45,736 nt of DNA from an uncultured Synergistales bacterium (GTDB lineage: Bacteria > Synergistota > Synergistia > Synergistales > Aminobacteriaceae), in NCBI GenBank assembly GCA_905233215.1, contig CAJODC010000006.1, forward strand, positions 1 to 45,736, in the 5' to 3' direction. Shown piece after piece: positions 1-8,212 of the stretch (within the stretch, counting starts at the first letter, position 1; the number at the start of each line of letters is the position of its first letter). The notes beneath the pieces were generated by a model that saw only the letters and a program-made list of their open reading frames with translations, was not told the DNA's origin and ran no database searches. The position numbers and the translations under genes were made by a program.

Positions 1-174
1 TGCGGAACCGGCTCAACTGCCAGCGTCTTTGCCGGAGTCGTTGCCGGAAAACTCGACAGGGAAGTTACCGTTCACTTGAGGGGCGGAGACTTGGTGATTC
101 ATGTTGACGATGACGACACATGCTTTATGACCGGCCCGGCTGTTGAAGTCTTCAACGGAGAGTACGAAGAGTAA
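1..174 (+). CDS. dapF: Diaminopimelate epimerase, C-terminal fragment (5' end outside window)
   Basis: The window opens inside an open frame of 57 codons ending in TAA. It begins CGTGSTASVFAG, which matches the second catalytic-cysteine motif (ACGTG) of DapF, and continues with the family's GGDL-x-I segment and the C-terminal MTGPA..VFNGEY signature. DapF interconverts LL- and meso-diaminopimelate in the cytoplasm for lysine and peptidoglycan synthesis. The first catalytic cysteine and the N-terminal half lie upstream of the window. A terminator follows immediately. The identification rests on motifs only, but these are specific to the family. Confidence 0.9.
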   Translation, partial: CGTGSTASVFAGVVAGKLDREVTVHLRGGDLVIHVDDDDTCFMTGPAVEVFNGEYEE

Positions 175-178
175 CAAC

Positions 179-215
179 AAAAAGCCCTCCTGTGCGAGAG
201 GAAGGCTTTTTGCGT
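179..215. terminator. Bidirectional rho-independent terminator between dapF and gdhA
   Basis: A near-perfect inverted repeat (AAAAAGCCCTCCT ... AGAGGAAGGCTTTTT) lies between the convergent stops of dapF and glutamate dehydrogenase. The stem is flanked by A and T runs on opposite sides, so it can end transcripts from either direction. Confidence 0.8.
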
Positions 216-240
216 GTGAAATATCTTTTCGTGTTGTTGT

Positions 241-1533
241 CTACAGGTAAACGCCTCTGAGTTCTACAATGTCGGAGACTCTTTTGATTGCGGCCATGTA
301 AGCCGAGCGTCTCATTGTTACCTTTTTGGCCTCTGCAAAATCCCAGACCTTGCAGAAATTTTCCTTCATGAGCTTGACGAGTCTCTGATTGTATTCGTCT
401 TCTGTCCACGTAAAGCCCTGCAAGTTCTGCGCCCACTCAAAATACGAACCGATGACACCGCCAGCGTTTGCGAGGAAGTCAGGCACTAAGATAACGCCCT
501 TGTCGTTGAGTATCTGTTCGGCTTCCGGCGTAGTGGGACTGTTCGCGCCCTCGAAAACGTACTTGGCCTTGAGCTTCTCTGCTGTCTCCCAGTTGAGAAC
601 GCCCTGAGCTGCACAGGGTAGGAACATGTCGCAGTCAACACCGATGATGTCATCTCCCGGAATTTTCTCGCAGCCTTCTTTCTCGAACCCGGCAAGTTTT
701 CTGCCTCTCTGAGCCGGGTTAGTGTTCATGTACTCGAACGCTTTGGAGATGTTGATGCCGTTGGGGTTGTAATACGCTCCTGTCGTGTCGCTGATTGCCA
801 CAATCTTAACGCCTGCTTCGTTGAGGATTTTCGCTGCATAGCTTCCGACGTTTCCGAAACCCTGAACGGCTGCCTTAATCTTCGTTGGGTCAAGTCCCTT
901 AATCCTCATCATCTCGAACGCGCATGTTGCGAGTCCTCGTCCTGTAGCCTCAGTTCTTCCCGGTGCGCCCCAGTAATCTATCGGTTTACCCGTGAGCATT
1001 GCCGGTTCAAAGTGTCCGAGCATCTTGCAGATTGTGTCCATTATCCAGACCATTTCCTGACCGCCGGTGTACATGTCAGGTGCTGGAACGTCAGACCATC
1101 TTCCGATTATGGGAGCGATTCTAGCTCCGAAAGTCCTCGACATTCTCTCCTTCTCGCCTCTTGACATGTGAGTAGGGTCGCAGCATATTCCGCCCTTGCC
1201 TCCGCCGTAAGGAATCCCGGCGAGCGAACACTTCCACGTCATCAGCATAGCGAGTCCTTCGCATTCTTGGCCGCTAACGTCAAGAGCGTAACGGATACCG
1301 CCCTTTGACGGCCCCAACGCTGTCGAGTGCTGTACCCTGAAGCCCTGAAACACTTTCACGCTTCCGTCATCAAGTGTAACTGGTACGGAGACATCGACTC
1401 TTCTTTCGGGGTAACTGAGTATCTGTATCAGTCCCTCGTTGAGGTGCATTTCATCTGCTGCTGCGTAGAAATCTCTCAACGCTGTGTTGAGTATGAGATT
1501 GTTTGACTTTCTTCTTCCGTTTTCATCTACCAT
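241..1533 (-). CDS. gdhA: NAD(P)-dependent glutamate dehydrogenase (Glu/Leu/Phe/Val family)
   Basis: This enzyme oxidatively deaminates glutamate to 2-oxoglutarate and ammonium, a central step in amino-acid fermenters. Visible motifs include the substrate-binding stretch GPSKGGIRY, the catalytic-lysine region PYGGGKGGI, the segment APDMYTGG, and the Rossmann region VQGFGNVGS. The 430-residue length is normal for hexameric bacterial enzymes. I chose the ATG at 1533 rather than an in-frame start 26 codons upstream because AAGGTG sits about 6 bases before it and the family N-terminus begins near here. The gene is monocistronic: its own promoter lies upstream and a terminator downstream. It ends in TAG, which matters for the symporter at 6833-8209. 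NAD versus NADP preference cannot be read from sequence with confidence. Confidence 0.95.
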   Translation of the reverse strand: MVDENGRRKSNNLILNTALRDFYAAADEMHLNEGLIQILSYPERRVDVSVPVTLDDGSVKVFQGFRVQHSTALGPSKGGIRYALDVSGQECEGLAMLMTWKCSLAGIPYGGGKGGICCDPTHMSRGEKERMSRTFGARIAPIIGRWSDVPAPDMYTGGQEMVWIMDTICKMLGHFEPAMLTGKPIDYWGAPGRTEATGRGLATCAFEMMRIKGLDPTKIKAAVQGFGNVGSYAAKILNEAGVKIVAISDTTGAYYNPNGINISKAFEYMNTNPAQRGRKLAGFEKEGCEKIPGDDIIGVDCDMFLPCAAQGVLNWETAEKLKAKYVFEGANSPTTPEAEQILNDKGVILVPDFLANAGGVIGSYFEWAQNLQGFTWTEDEYNQRLVKLMKENFCKVWDFAEAKKVTMRRSAYMAAIKRVSDIVELRGVYL

Positions 1534-1582
1534 CGTAACACCTTCAAAATATTCTGTATATTTCAAATTTTTACGGGCGGAA

Positions 1583-1611
1583 ATTTTACAGGCAGTTTTC
1601 GATTTTGTCAA
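1583..1611 (-). promoter_or_regulatory. Sigma-70-type promoter of gdhA
   Basis: On the minus strand a perfect -35 box TTGACA (1606-1611) is separated by 17 bases from a near-consensus -10 box TAAAAT (1583-1588). Transcription would start near 1576, giving a leader of about 43 bases before the ATG at 1533. This is one of the best promoter matches in the window. Confidence 0.75.
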
Positions 1612-1620
1612 ATCAAGCTA

Positions 1621-1626
1621 TATAAT
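1621..1626 (+). promoter_or_regulatory. Possible -10 box for the thioesterase-ttcA-mutS operon
   Basis: A perfect TATAAT lies 34 bases before the start codon at 1660. The -35 position 17-18 bases upstream (TTTCGA) is weak. The element lies next to the divergent gdhA -35 box, so the two promoters are back to back. Confidence 0.4.
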
Positions 1627-1659
1627 ATACTCAAAAAGACAATCAGGGGAGCAGTTTAC

Positions 1660-2088
1660 ATGTCAGATGAAATAAAAATCAACCGTGAAGCGTTAGATAC
1701 ACTCAGGAAAGATGTAGAGTGCAAAACGGGTTTTCAGTTCGTCAAAGTCGAGGACGGCGTTGCAGTCAGTGAACTTGAACTTCAGGAATACCACTTCAAT
1801 CCTTACGGAATACCTTACGGGGGAGTCCTGTTTACGATGGCTGACGACACAGCAGGAGTCGCTTTCATCAGCGCAGGAGGTTACGGCGTAACGGTCAACG
1901 GACACGTGGATTACCTCAGAGGCTCACGAAACGCTCAGAAGCTAATCTGCACCGCTAAAGTCAGAAAAGCTGGACGAAGAATATTCTACATTGACGCTGA
2001 CATAGTGAATGAGAAAGGAGATGACCTTTGCAGATTCAAATTCGTATTCTTCAACATGGAGGACAGAGGCCCTGAAGCTGTTAAGTAA
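1660..2088 (+). CDS. PaaI-family hotdog-fold acyl-CoA thioesterase
   Basis: This is a 142-residue single hotdog-domain protein. The segment GIPYGGVLFTMADDTAGVA matches the PaaI/YbgC-type active-site helix (usually HGG..F.LAD), here with Tyr-Gly-Gly in place of His-Gly-Gly. VNGHVDYLR matches the conserved beta strand. Such enzymes hydrolyse aryl- or acyl-CoA thioesters in the cytoplasm; the substrate cannot be told from sequence. AGGGGAG lies upstream of the ATG. The gene ends 7 bases before the ttcA-family gene, so it is probably first in an operon with that gene and mutS. I see no functional link between the three. Confidence 0.85.
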   Translation: MSDEIKINREALDTLRKDVECKTGFQFVKVEDGVAVSELELQEYHFNPYGIPYGGVLFTMADDTAGVAFISAGGYGVTVNGHVDYLRGSRNAQKLICTAKVRKAGRRIFYIDADIVNEKGDDLCRFKFVFFNMEDRGPEAVK

Positions 2089-2095
2089 CGAGTGA

Positions 2096-2851
2096 GTGTA
2101 TAATGTGTCGAAAAAAATGCTCACACAAAATTTCAATCAGCCTTTATGCAAATCACTCAGGCGCAAAATCGGTAAAGCTCTCTCTCAATGGCACATGATA
2201 GACCCGGGCGATAATGTCCTTGTCGGCCTCTCTGGCGGAAAAGACAGCCTCATTCTTCTTCACGCCCTTCATGAATTTCAACGAAGAAGCCCCGTGAAAT
2301 TTTCACTTGCTGCCTTCACCGTGAAACTCTCAGGCCTCGACACTTCACCGCTCCAAGCCTATTGCGACTCTCTCGGTGTACCCTTCAGCGTCATCGAACA
2401 CGACATCATCGCCATCATAAACGCTAGGAACGAGAAATCGCCCTGTTCATTCTGCTCAAACATGAGACGGGGAATAATCAGCTCATGGGCAAGTCAGAAC
2501 GGTTACAAGAAACTCGCTCTCGGACACACTCTTGATGACGCTGTTGAAACTTTCTTCATGAACTTGATACACACAGGGCGTGCGAAAAGTTTTCAGCCGA
2601 AATTGTTGATGACAAGAACGGGCGTTACTGTGATTCGGCCTCTTGTACTGTCGACAGAAGCAGCGATAATTGACGAGGTGAAACGCTTGAGTCTTCCGGT
2701 CGTCAAAAGTCCCTGTCCTTTCGCTGGACACACGGAACGGCAGAGAATCCGGGAATACATTTCCGAACTTGGCAGGAACGTTCCAGATTTATACGGTAAA
2801 ATATTACACGCACTGCAAAATTTATCCGACTCCGAAAGCTGGCAATCATAA
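2096..2851 (+). CDS. TtcA-family tRNA thiolation ATPase (PP-loop)
   Basis: TtcA proteins make 2-thiocytidine at tRNA position 32 using an ATP-adenylating PP-loop and an iron-sulfur cluster. The PP-loop motif is clear (VGLSGGKDS, near residue 44). A CxxC pair follows (CSFCSNMRRG), then LGHTLDDAVETFFMN, typical of the family. A third cysteine lies in SPCPFAGHTERQR, where E. coli TtcA has PCNLCGSQ. At 251 residues it is shorter than the roughly 310-residue E. coli enzyme, so it may be a related subgroup rather than a strict orthologue. The start is uncertain: GTG at 2096 is used here, GTG at 2105 and ATG at 2117 are alternatives, and none has a strong ribosome site. The gene lies 2 bases before mutS. 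Confidence 0.8.
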   Translation: MYNVSKKMLTQNFNQPLCKSLRRKIGKALSQWHMIDPGDNVLVGLSGGKDSLILLHALHEFQRRSPVKFSLAAFTVKLSGLDTSPLQAYCDSLGVPFSVIEHDIIAIINARNEKSPCSFCSNMRRGIISSWASQNGYKKLALGHTLDDAVETFFMNLIHTGRAKSFQPKLLMTRTGVTVIRPLVLSTEAAIIDEVKRLSLPVVKSPCPFAGHTERQRIREYISELGRNVPDLYGKILHALQNLSDSESWQS

Positions 2852-2853
2852 AC

Positions 2854-5421
2854 ATGATACCTTCTGACATAAAAATCACTCCATGGCTTGAACAGTACAA
2901 GGCCTTCAAAGAAGAATACCCCGACGCAATTTTACTTTTCAGAATGGGCGACTTCTACGAAATGTTTTTTGACGATGCCAGAAATGCCGCCGACACTCTC
3001 AACATCGCATTGACCGCAAGAGACCCCGAAAAGAAAATCCCGATGGCCGGAATCCCTCATCACGCTCTAAATTCTTACTTGTCCCGCTTGATTCGAGCAG
3101 GCTACAGAGCCGCAATCTGTGAGCAAATCGGAGAGCCTAACCCGAAAGGAATCGTTGAACGCAGAGTCATCAGAGTCGTTACGCCCGGAACGTACCTTCC
3201 CGATGATCAGGCAGGCGAGTCGGCTCATCTCGCTTCAGTCTGGCCGATGAAGGGACGTATCGCTATGGCTCTGCTCTCGGTCAACACCGGACAGCTTGAG
3301 GCAGGGACATTGAGTCTTCGTGATGCTGAAGCTGTGATGTCGGCGTTCGCACCCGGCGAGGTACTTTACCCGTCAAACATAAAGACGCTCCCTGAATTTT
3401 TGCAGGGCTATAACTTACGAGCCGTTTCAGCCGAGACATTCAAACCCGAAAACGCTTCGAGAAGACTCATGTCGGCTCTTCACGCCTCAAGGCTTGAGGG
3501 CTTCGGGATTTCTGACAATGACCCATGCAGCGGATCAGCTTGGGCAGCTCTGGACTACCTGACCGCTACACAGTTCAGCTCGCTCGGTGATGTCCTGAAA
3601 CTTTCGCCACTAATCATCAAGGACAGAATGAGCCTCGATTCTTCAGCTCAGAGAAACCTCGAACTGATACCCGAAACATCAGGCGCAAGCGTTTCTCTCT
3701 TCTCATCAATCGACAAGTGCAGGACAAACGCTGGAAGACGTACCCTCAAGGATTGGCTGCTTCGTCCGTTGATGAACGTTAAAGAAATTTCGCGCCGTCA
3801 GGAATACATCAGGGTTCTTGTCTCATCGCCGGGCGAATGCGCACAGCTTCAGGACGCTCTTTCGGGTACACGAGATATTGAACGCTCATTGTCTCGTCTT
3901 GCACTAGGCACGGGCAACCCTATGGATTTGGGAGCGATAAGAGAGACATTGCGACTGATTCCGACGGTCAAGGCGATAAATTTTGGTGAACCTTTGAGGG
4001 CGTTACAGGATTCTTTGCCGAACACATCGAGGTTGAGCGAATACTTAGAGTCGGCACTTGAGGAGAATTTGCCGAGACAGCTCGGAATGTCGGCGGTGAT
4101 TCGTTCATCGTTTGCGCCGGAACTGTCAGAACTCCGGGACTTCTCGCAGAAGGGCGAACAATGGCTGTCGGAATATGTCGAACGTGAACGGATAGCGACA
4201 AGTACGCCGAAACTCAAGGCAGGTTACACGAACGCTTCAGGATATTATCTTGAGACCGGGAAAGCTGGACTGACGTTTCAGCCGGAGAATTTCAGACAGA
4301 CACAGACTCTCGTAAACTCTAAACGTTACGTTACGCAGGAGCTGAAGAATTTTGAGGCAAGAATGAAGAATGCTGAGGCTGAAATTTCACGCATCGAGTC
4401 TGAACTGTACAGGAAAGTTACCGCTCACGTTCTCGAAAACAGCAGAGACTTGCAGATGACCGCGAGACTTCTGGGAAAACTTGACTGCACAGCGTCATGT
4501 GCCGAGATTGCGAGAACAGGAAGTTATTGCTGTCCTGTCGTTGATGATTCTGACGTTATCGAAATCAAATCAGGCCGACACCCTGTAATTGAACGTGAAC
4601 TGAACGACTCAGTTTTTATCCCGAATGATGTCATCATCGACAGCAAGAGCCGTGTAATCATTCTGACAGGTCCCAACATGGCCGGTAAATCAACATGGCT
4701 GAGAATGACTGCACTAATTGCGATAATGTCTCAGGCTGGAATGTGGGTACCTGCCGAGTCTGCGAGAATAGGACTTGTCGACAGGGTGTTCACTCGAATC
4801 GGAGCAAGAGATGATTTAGTGAGAGGCTCAAGCACTTTCATGATTGAAATGTTGGAGACCGCTAATATTTTGAACAACGTAACGGACAGAAGTTTAATCA
4901 TTCTCGATGAAGTCGGCAGAGGTACGGCCACTTATGACGGAATGAGCATAGCATGGGCGGTGCTGGAATACTTGCAGGGAGCGTCAAGAGCGAGGGTGCT
5001 TTTTGCTACTCACTATCATGAGCTGACGTGCCTTGAGGAGAGACTGCCCGATGTTGTGAATTACTGCATGACGGTCTCAGAAGGCAAAGAGGGAATAATG
5101 TTCCTTCATCAGGTTGTGAGGGGCAAAGCTGGGAGGTCATACGGTCTTGAGGTTGCGAGGATTGCCGGACTTCCTGATGTTGTTCTGAGACGTGCGTTTG
5201 AGCTTCTGAATATTTTTGAGAATGACGGTATCGAAACGGCTGAAATACCTGCTCCGCTTCCACAGGTCGCATTGAAACGGCAAATAATGTTATTGTCGCC
5301 TGAGAATGACGCTATCGTTGAGGAACTTGCCGAGATTGACACGGACAACATAACGCCGAAAGAGGCATTGAAGATTCTTGACAGAATGAAAACGAAATGT
5401 CTTGAGGCTCGCGCTATGTGA
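2854..5421 (+). CDS. mutS: DNA mismatch repair protein MutS
   Basis: MutS recognises base mismatches and small loops and recruits MutL. The mismatch-reading motif GDFYEMF lies near residue 31. The C-terminal ATPase has Walker A GPNMAGKST (about residue 606), Walker B ILDEVGRGT (about 685) and the signature FATHYHEL. The length of 855 residues matches MutS1 proteins (E. coli 853). The gene starts 2 bases after the ttcA-family stop, so it is probably co-transcribed. mutL is not adjacent. Its stop overlaps by 8 bases the end of the convergent gene at 5414-5986. Confidence 0.97.
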   Translation: MIPSDIKITPWLEQYKAFKEEYPDAILLFRMGDFYEMFFDDARNAADTLNIALTARDPEKKIPMAGIPHHALNSYLSRLIRAGYRAAICEQIGEPNPKGIVERRVIRVVTPGTYLPDDQAGESAHLASVWPMKGRIAMALLSVNTGQLEAGTLSLRDAEAVMSAFAPGEVLYPSNIKTLPEFLQGYNLRAVSAETFKPENASRRLMSALHASRLEGFGISDNDPCSGSAWAALDYLTATQFSSLGDVLKLSPLIIKDRMSLDSSAQRNLELIPETSGASVSLFSSIDKCRTNAGRRTLKDWLLRPLMNVKEISRRQEYIRVLVSSPGECAQLQDALSGTRDIERSLSRLALGTGNPMDLGAIRETLRLIPTVKAINFGEPLRALQDSLPNTSRLSEYLESALEENLPRQLGMSAVIRSSFAPELSELRDFSQKGEQWLSEYVERERIATSTPKLKAGYTNASGYYLETGKAGLTFQPENFRQTQTLVNSKRYVTQELKNFEARMKNAEAEISRIESELYRKVTAHVLENSRDLQMTARLLGKLDCTASCAEIARTGSYCCPVVDDSDVIEIKSGRHPVIERELNDSVFIPNDVIIDSKSRVIILTGPNMAGKSTWLRMTALIAIMSQAGMWVPAESARIGLVDRVFTRIGARDDLVRGSSTFMIEMLETANILNNVTDRSLIILDEVGRGTATYDGMSIAWAVLEYLQGASRARVLFATHYHELTCLEERLPDVVNYCMTVSEGKEGIMFLHQVVRGKAGRSYGLEVARIAGLPDVVLRRAFELLNIFENDGIETAEIPAPLPQVALKRQIMLLSPENDAIVEELAEIDTDNITPKEALKILDRMKTKCLEARAM

Positions 5422-5986
5422 GAATTTCACGGACTTTTGACGCTATAGCCGGGAGGAGGTCAAATTCTGTTGACAGTTTCTCCGCTGTCATGGCCTTTGT
5501 CGAATCATTGACGGGAATATACGTTATGTCATTGTCGCCGTACTTCTTAGGGGCGTTTTTGACGACGAGAATCCAAGCGCAATGTCTCACGGCTTCATCA
5601 TGACTCATTTTTTTGACTGACTCGCGTTCTCTCAAAGTCTCTCTCACTTTCGAGACGACTCCCAAAATTCCGACAACAAAAGCAATCGGCCCAATCGCAC
5701 GGAAAACAGGCATGATATTTTTCACCGTCAGCAAAAGAGTCAAAACCGCTCCAATGATTCCAATCACCGCAAACGGCAAGCACTTCAACATAATTCTTTT
5801 TTTCGGGAAAAGAACAGCCTGCACCTCTCTTTCAGCGCAGGCCGTGCAGATTTCGTATTCCTTCGTTTCGCCAAGTGCCTGTACTATTCTTTCGCCGTCA
5901 AAATCCCTGATGTGCAGTGTGTGAACTTCTACCGCACGGAATCTCATTATGTCGGGCAAAAATTTGTTACAGACTAGGCATGACAT
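5414..5986 (-). CDS. Zinc-ribbon plus two-TM membrane protein of unknown function
   Basis: I do not recognise a named family. The predicted 190-residue protein starts MSCLVCNK and has a second CxxC (CTAC) about 45 residues later, so four cysteines could bind zinc or form a rubredoxin-like knuckle. Two hydrophobic segments follow (about residues 70-110: FAVIGIIGAVLTLLLTV and IGPIAFVVGILGVV). A charged cytoplasmic tail ends with DNDITYIPVNDST and a helical C-terminus. The ATG at 5986 was chosen because it makes the cysteine motif N-terminal and sits 2 bases after the stop of the solute-binding protein gene, suggesting translational coupling. It is the last gene of the malate operon and overlaps the mutS stop tail to tail. 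Confidence 0.7.
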   Translation of the reverse strand: MSCLVCNKFLPDIMRFRAVEVHTLHIRDFDGERIVQALGETKEYEICTACAEREVQAVLFPKKRIMLKCLPFAVIGIIGAVLTLLLTVKNIMPVFRAIGPIAFVVGILGVVSKVRETLRERESVKKMSHDEAVRHCAWILVVKNAPKKYGDNDITYIPVNDSTKAMTAEKLSTEFDLLPAIASKVREILT

Positions 5987-5988
5987 TG

Positions 5989-6822
5989 TTAATCTCTGGT
6001 GAAGTGCTTCAAGTGCATGAACATATCCCAATCGTAATACGGTACTGACAGCAATACACCTGAAGGCGCGTCAGGCTGTTTTTCTACGTTGTCCCACACC
6101 TGATACCAGAATACAGCGTCAGCTCGTCCCGACATTAACGCGCTTGTTCTCGCTCCTGATTCGATGTTGAGGAGCTTGATGTTCACGCCGAGACGTTTGC
6201 CGATTTCAGCGAGTACGGCCGTGTTGAAACCGACAGGAGTCCCGTCAGGCGCGATGAGGTCAAGCGGAGGAAGATCGCCCGTAACGGCAACTGTGATTGT
6301 CTCAGCTCCGGGAAATTCCGTGAACGCTTCGGCATGAGGAAGAGTTTTTCCGGGAACGCCGATGTATTTCGACTTGAGGATTCTCATTTTGTTATCGGCC
6401 GTCATTGATGCTAAAGCACCGTTCACCATGCTGCATAGCTTCTGGCCTTCCTCGTCATTCCTGAAACCCATAGCTATATGTGTCGTCCTTGAATGAAGCG
6501 CACAGCATATCTCAGACGAAGGACTGGTATTGGCTATGTATTCGGCGACAGGTTCAGGCAGTGCCGCTTCGTCAATCTTCCCTGAATGCAGAGCCATCAT
6601 CATAGCAGTAAGCGAGTCAAAATACGTGAATGAGTCATCAAAACTGTGAGGAGTGTTCATTATCTTCCAGCCAAAGAAGTTTATCTCCTGAGACTTAATG
6701 AACTCAGCGAACTCTTCGGGAGTCATGTTCTGCTGTGTCAGCGATCCCATTTTCAGCCCTGCACCGAACGCAGAAGCGGCAATGAGTCCCACAATCAGCA
6801 GTGAAAGCAATAATTTCTTCAT
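5989..6822 (-). CDS. Exported solute-binding (SBP_bac_3-like) protein, atypical domain order
   Basis: The N-terminus is a clear signal peptide (MKKLLLSLLIVGLIAASAFG, probably cleaved near AFG-AG). The last 100 residues look like the first half of an amino-acid-type binding protein: TGDLPPLDLIAPDGTPVGFN and GARTSALMSGRADAVFW. Residues 50-170 look like the second half of another such domain (SLTAMMMALHSGKIDEA, then a decoy-like AMGFRNDEEG). The protein therefore reads as two partial binding domains in tandem or a permuted domain. GGGGTG precedes the ATG. It lies 10 bases after the symporter gene, yet no ABC permease or ATPase is nearby. It may deliver substrate to another transporter or act as a sensor; function is unassigned. 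Confidence 0.75.
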   Translation of the reverse strand: MKKLLLSLLIVGLIAASAFGAGLKMGSLTQQNMTPEEFAEFIKSQEINFFGWKIMNTPHSFDDSFTYFDSLTAMMMALHSGKIDEAALPEPVAEYIANTSPSSEICCALHSRTTHIAMGFRNDEEGQKLCSMVNGALASMTADNKMRILKSKYIGVPGKTLPHAEAFTEFPGAETITVAVTGDLPPLDLIAPDGTPVGFNTAVLAEIGKRLGVNIKLLNIESGARTSALMSGRADAVFWYQVWDNVEKQPDAPSGVLLSVPYYDWDMFMHLKHFTRD

Positions 6823-6832
6823 GCTCTCACCC

Positions 6833-8209
6833 CTATAACATACTGCCGAGTGTTGACAGCATCAGAGAGCCTATGATGAGGATTATCGCACCGCCTAGAC
6901 GTGATGAGATCTGAGCGAAGGGCATAAGCTCCATTCTGTGAGCAGCCGACAAAACCGCAACGTCTCCAGTACCGCCCATGTTAGACATGCAGAGCCCGGC
7001 AGTGATTCCGGCCTCAACAGGATAGAAGCCTACAATCGCTCCGACAAGTGCAGCACCGATGAACGCTCCGATGCACGCAAGGAAGCACATCAAAAGATAC
7101 ATCATTGAGAAGCTGCTGATTACGACATCAAGACTCAAGTAGCAGAGACCGATACCGACCATCAGCATTGATGTGAGATTCTTCATGACGAACTGGAACC
7201 ACTGGTAACAGCATACCTCGATGAACTCAGGGAGAATGCCGAAGACTTTGCACAGTGCCACAGAAATAATCATCCATGCGTAGGCGTGAATGTTCACGGC
7301 AGGCACGAGCTTGATCCATATTCCGGCGATGATGTAGCCCCATGCGAAGAATGTTGTAGCGGCAAGAAGACCGATTCCGAGATTCGTAACGGTAACGTGG
7401 TCACGCTTCTTCTGCATTTCGGGCGAAATCTCGAACTCCGCAGGGTCATCATTCGCTCCAGTCTTCATCAATGAGCCTTGACCGTTGAAGAATTTTCCTG
7501 CCAGAACTTTCACGAGTATACCGGCAAGAACGATTGACGTTGCGTTACCGATAGCGACCGCAGGATTCATGATTGAGATAGCTTCCTCTGCTGTCATAGT
7601 TCCTGATGACTCGAAAATTTTGCTGAGAGGCACTGCGCCTGCTCCCATTCCACCGCCCATGATGGGAAGAGCGATGAGAAGCAAAGCCTTGACGACACCG
7701 AATCCGCTGAAGTGTCCTGCTAATGCGACAAGACCGAACGAAACAATCAACGCTCCGAAAATCGCCGGGAAGTAACGAGCCGCCGCCTTCACGAGGAGCT
7801 TTCTATTCATTCCGAGAATTGAGCCTGTGATTAACGCTGCAATGTAAAAGTCAAGGAATGCTCCGGCAGGTTTGAAGAACGTGTCAATATTCTGCATCAG
7901 AATAGCAGTGAAACCGCCCTTGCCGATTAAGCCGGAAATCATGTCGAACGCGCCAAAGAAATTCATGTAGCGCAAAAATCCCATTCCGAAAATTATTACG
8001 ACAGGCCCGCCCCCCAAGAACGTATTAACGATAGGGAGATTGTCGCCGATTTCCTAAAGTATCGCACCGCAGACAATCATGAACGCGAAACAACCGGCCA
8101 TACCGGCAGGAAGCACTCCGAGCATTGCAGCAAGAAGAACGACAACAGCAAAGGACGCGAAATATTTTGGCGGTAAGTTGAAAATCTTGAAGCCTCTGTA
8201 TTCTTCCAT
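6833..8209 (-). pseudogene. 2-hydroxycarboxylate (citrate/malate:Na+) symporter interrupted by an in-frame TAG
   Basis: The 2HCT family (CitS, MaeP, MleP) exchanges or co-transports malate, citrate or lactate across the inner membrane. Family hallmarks are present: the first GGxG loop (MGGGMGAGAVPLS) and the second (MSNMGGTGDVAVLSAA), then LMPFAQISSRLGGA and many hydrophobic helices. Reading from ATG 8209, the frame encodes MEEYRGFKIFNLPPKYFA and so on for 51 codons, meets TAG at 8054-8056, then continues in the same frame with EIGDNLPIVNTFLGGGPVV, which is normal family sequence. A full product would be 458 residues, the usual size. Restart inside (TTG at 8017) has no ribosome site and would lose the first helix. 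The gene's own stop is also TAG. It lies 3 bases after the malic enzyme gene. A nonsense mutation, suppression, or a base error are the options. Confidence 0.85.
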
Positions 8210-8212
8210 GAC

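Noticed and set aside
6833-8209. Reassignment of UAG to an amino acid as the reason for the in-frame TAG.
   Set aside because: TAG ends gdhA, cobD, the zinc-ribbon gene, dnaX and the symporter itself, and reading through those would extend them past normal ends. A local change is simpler.
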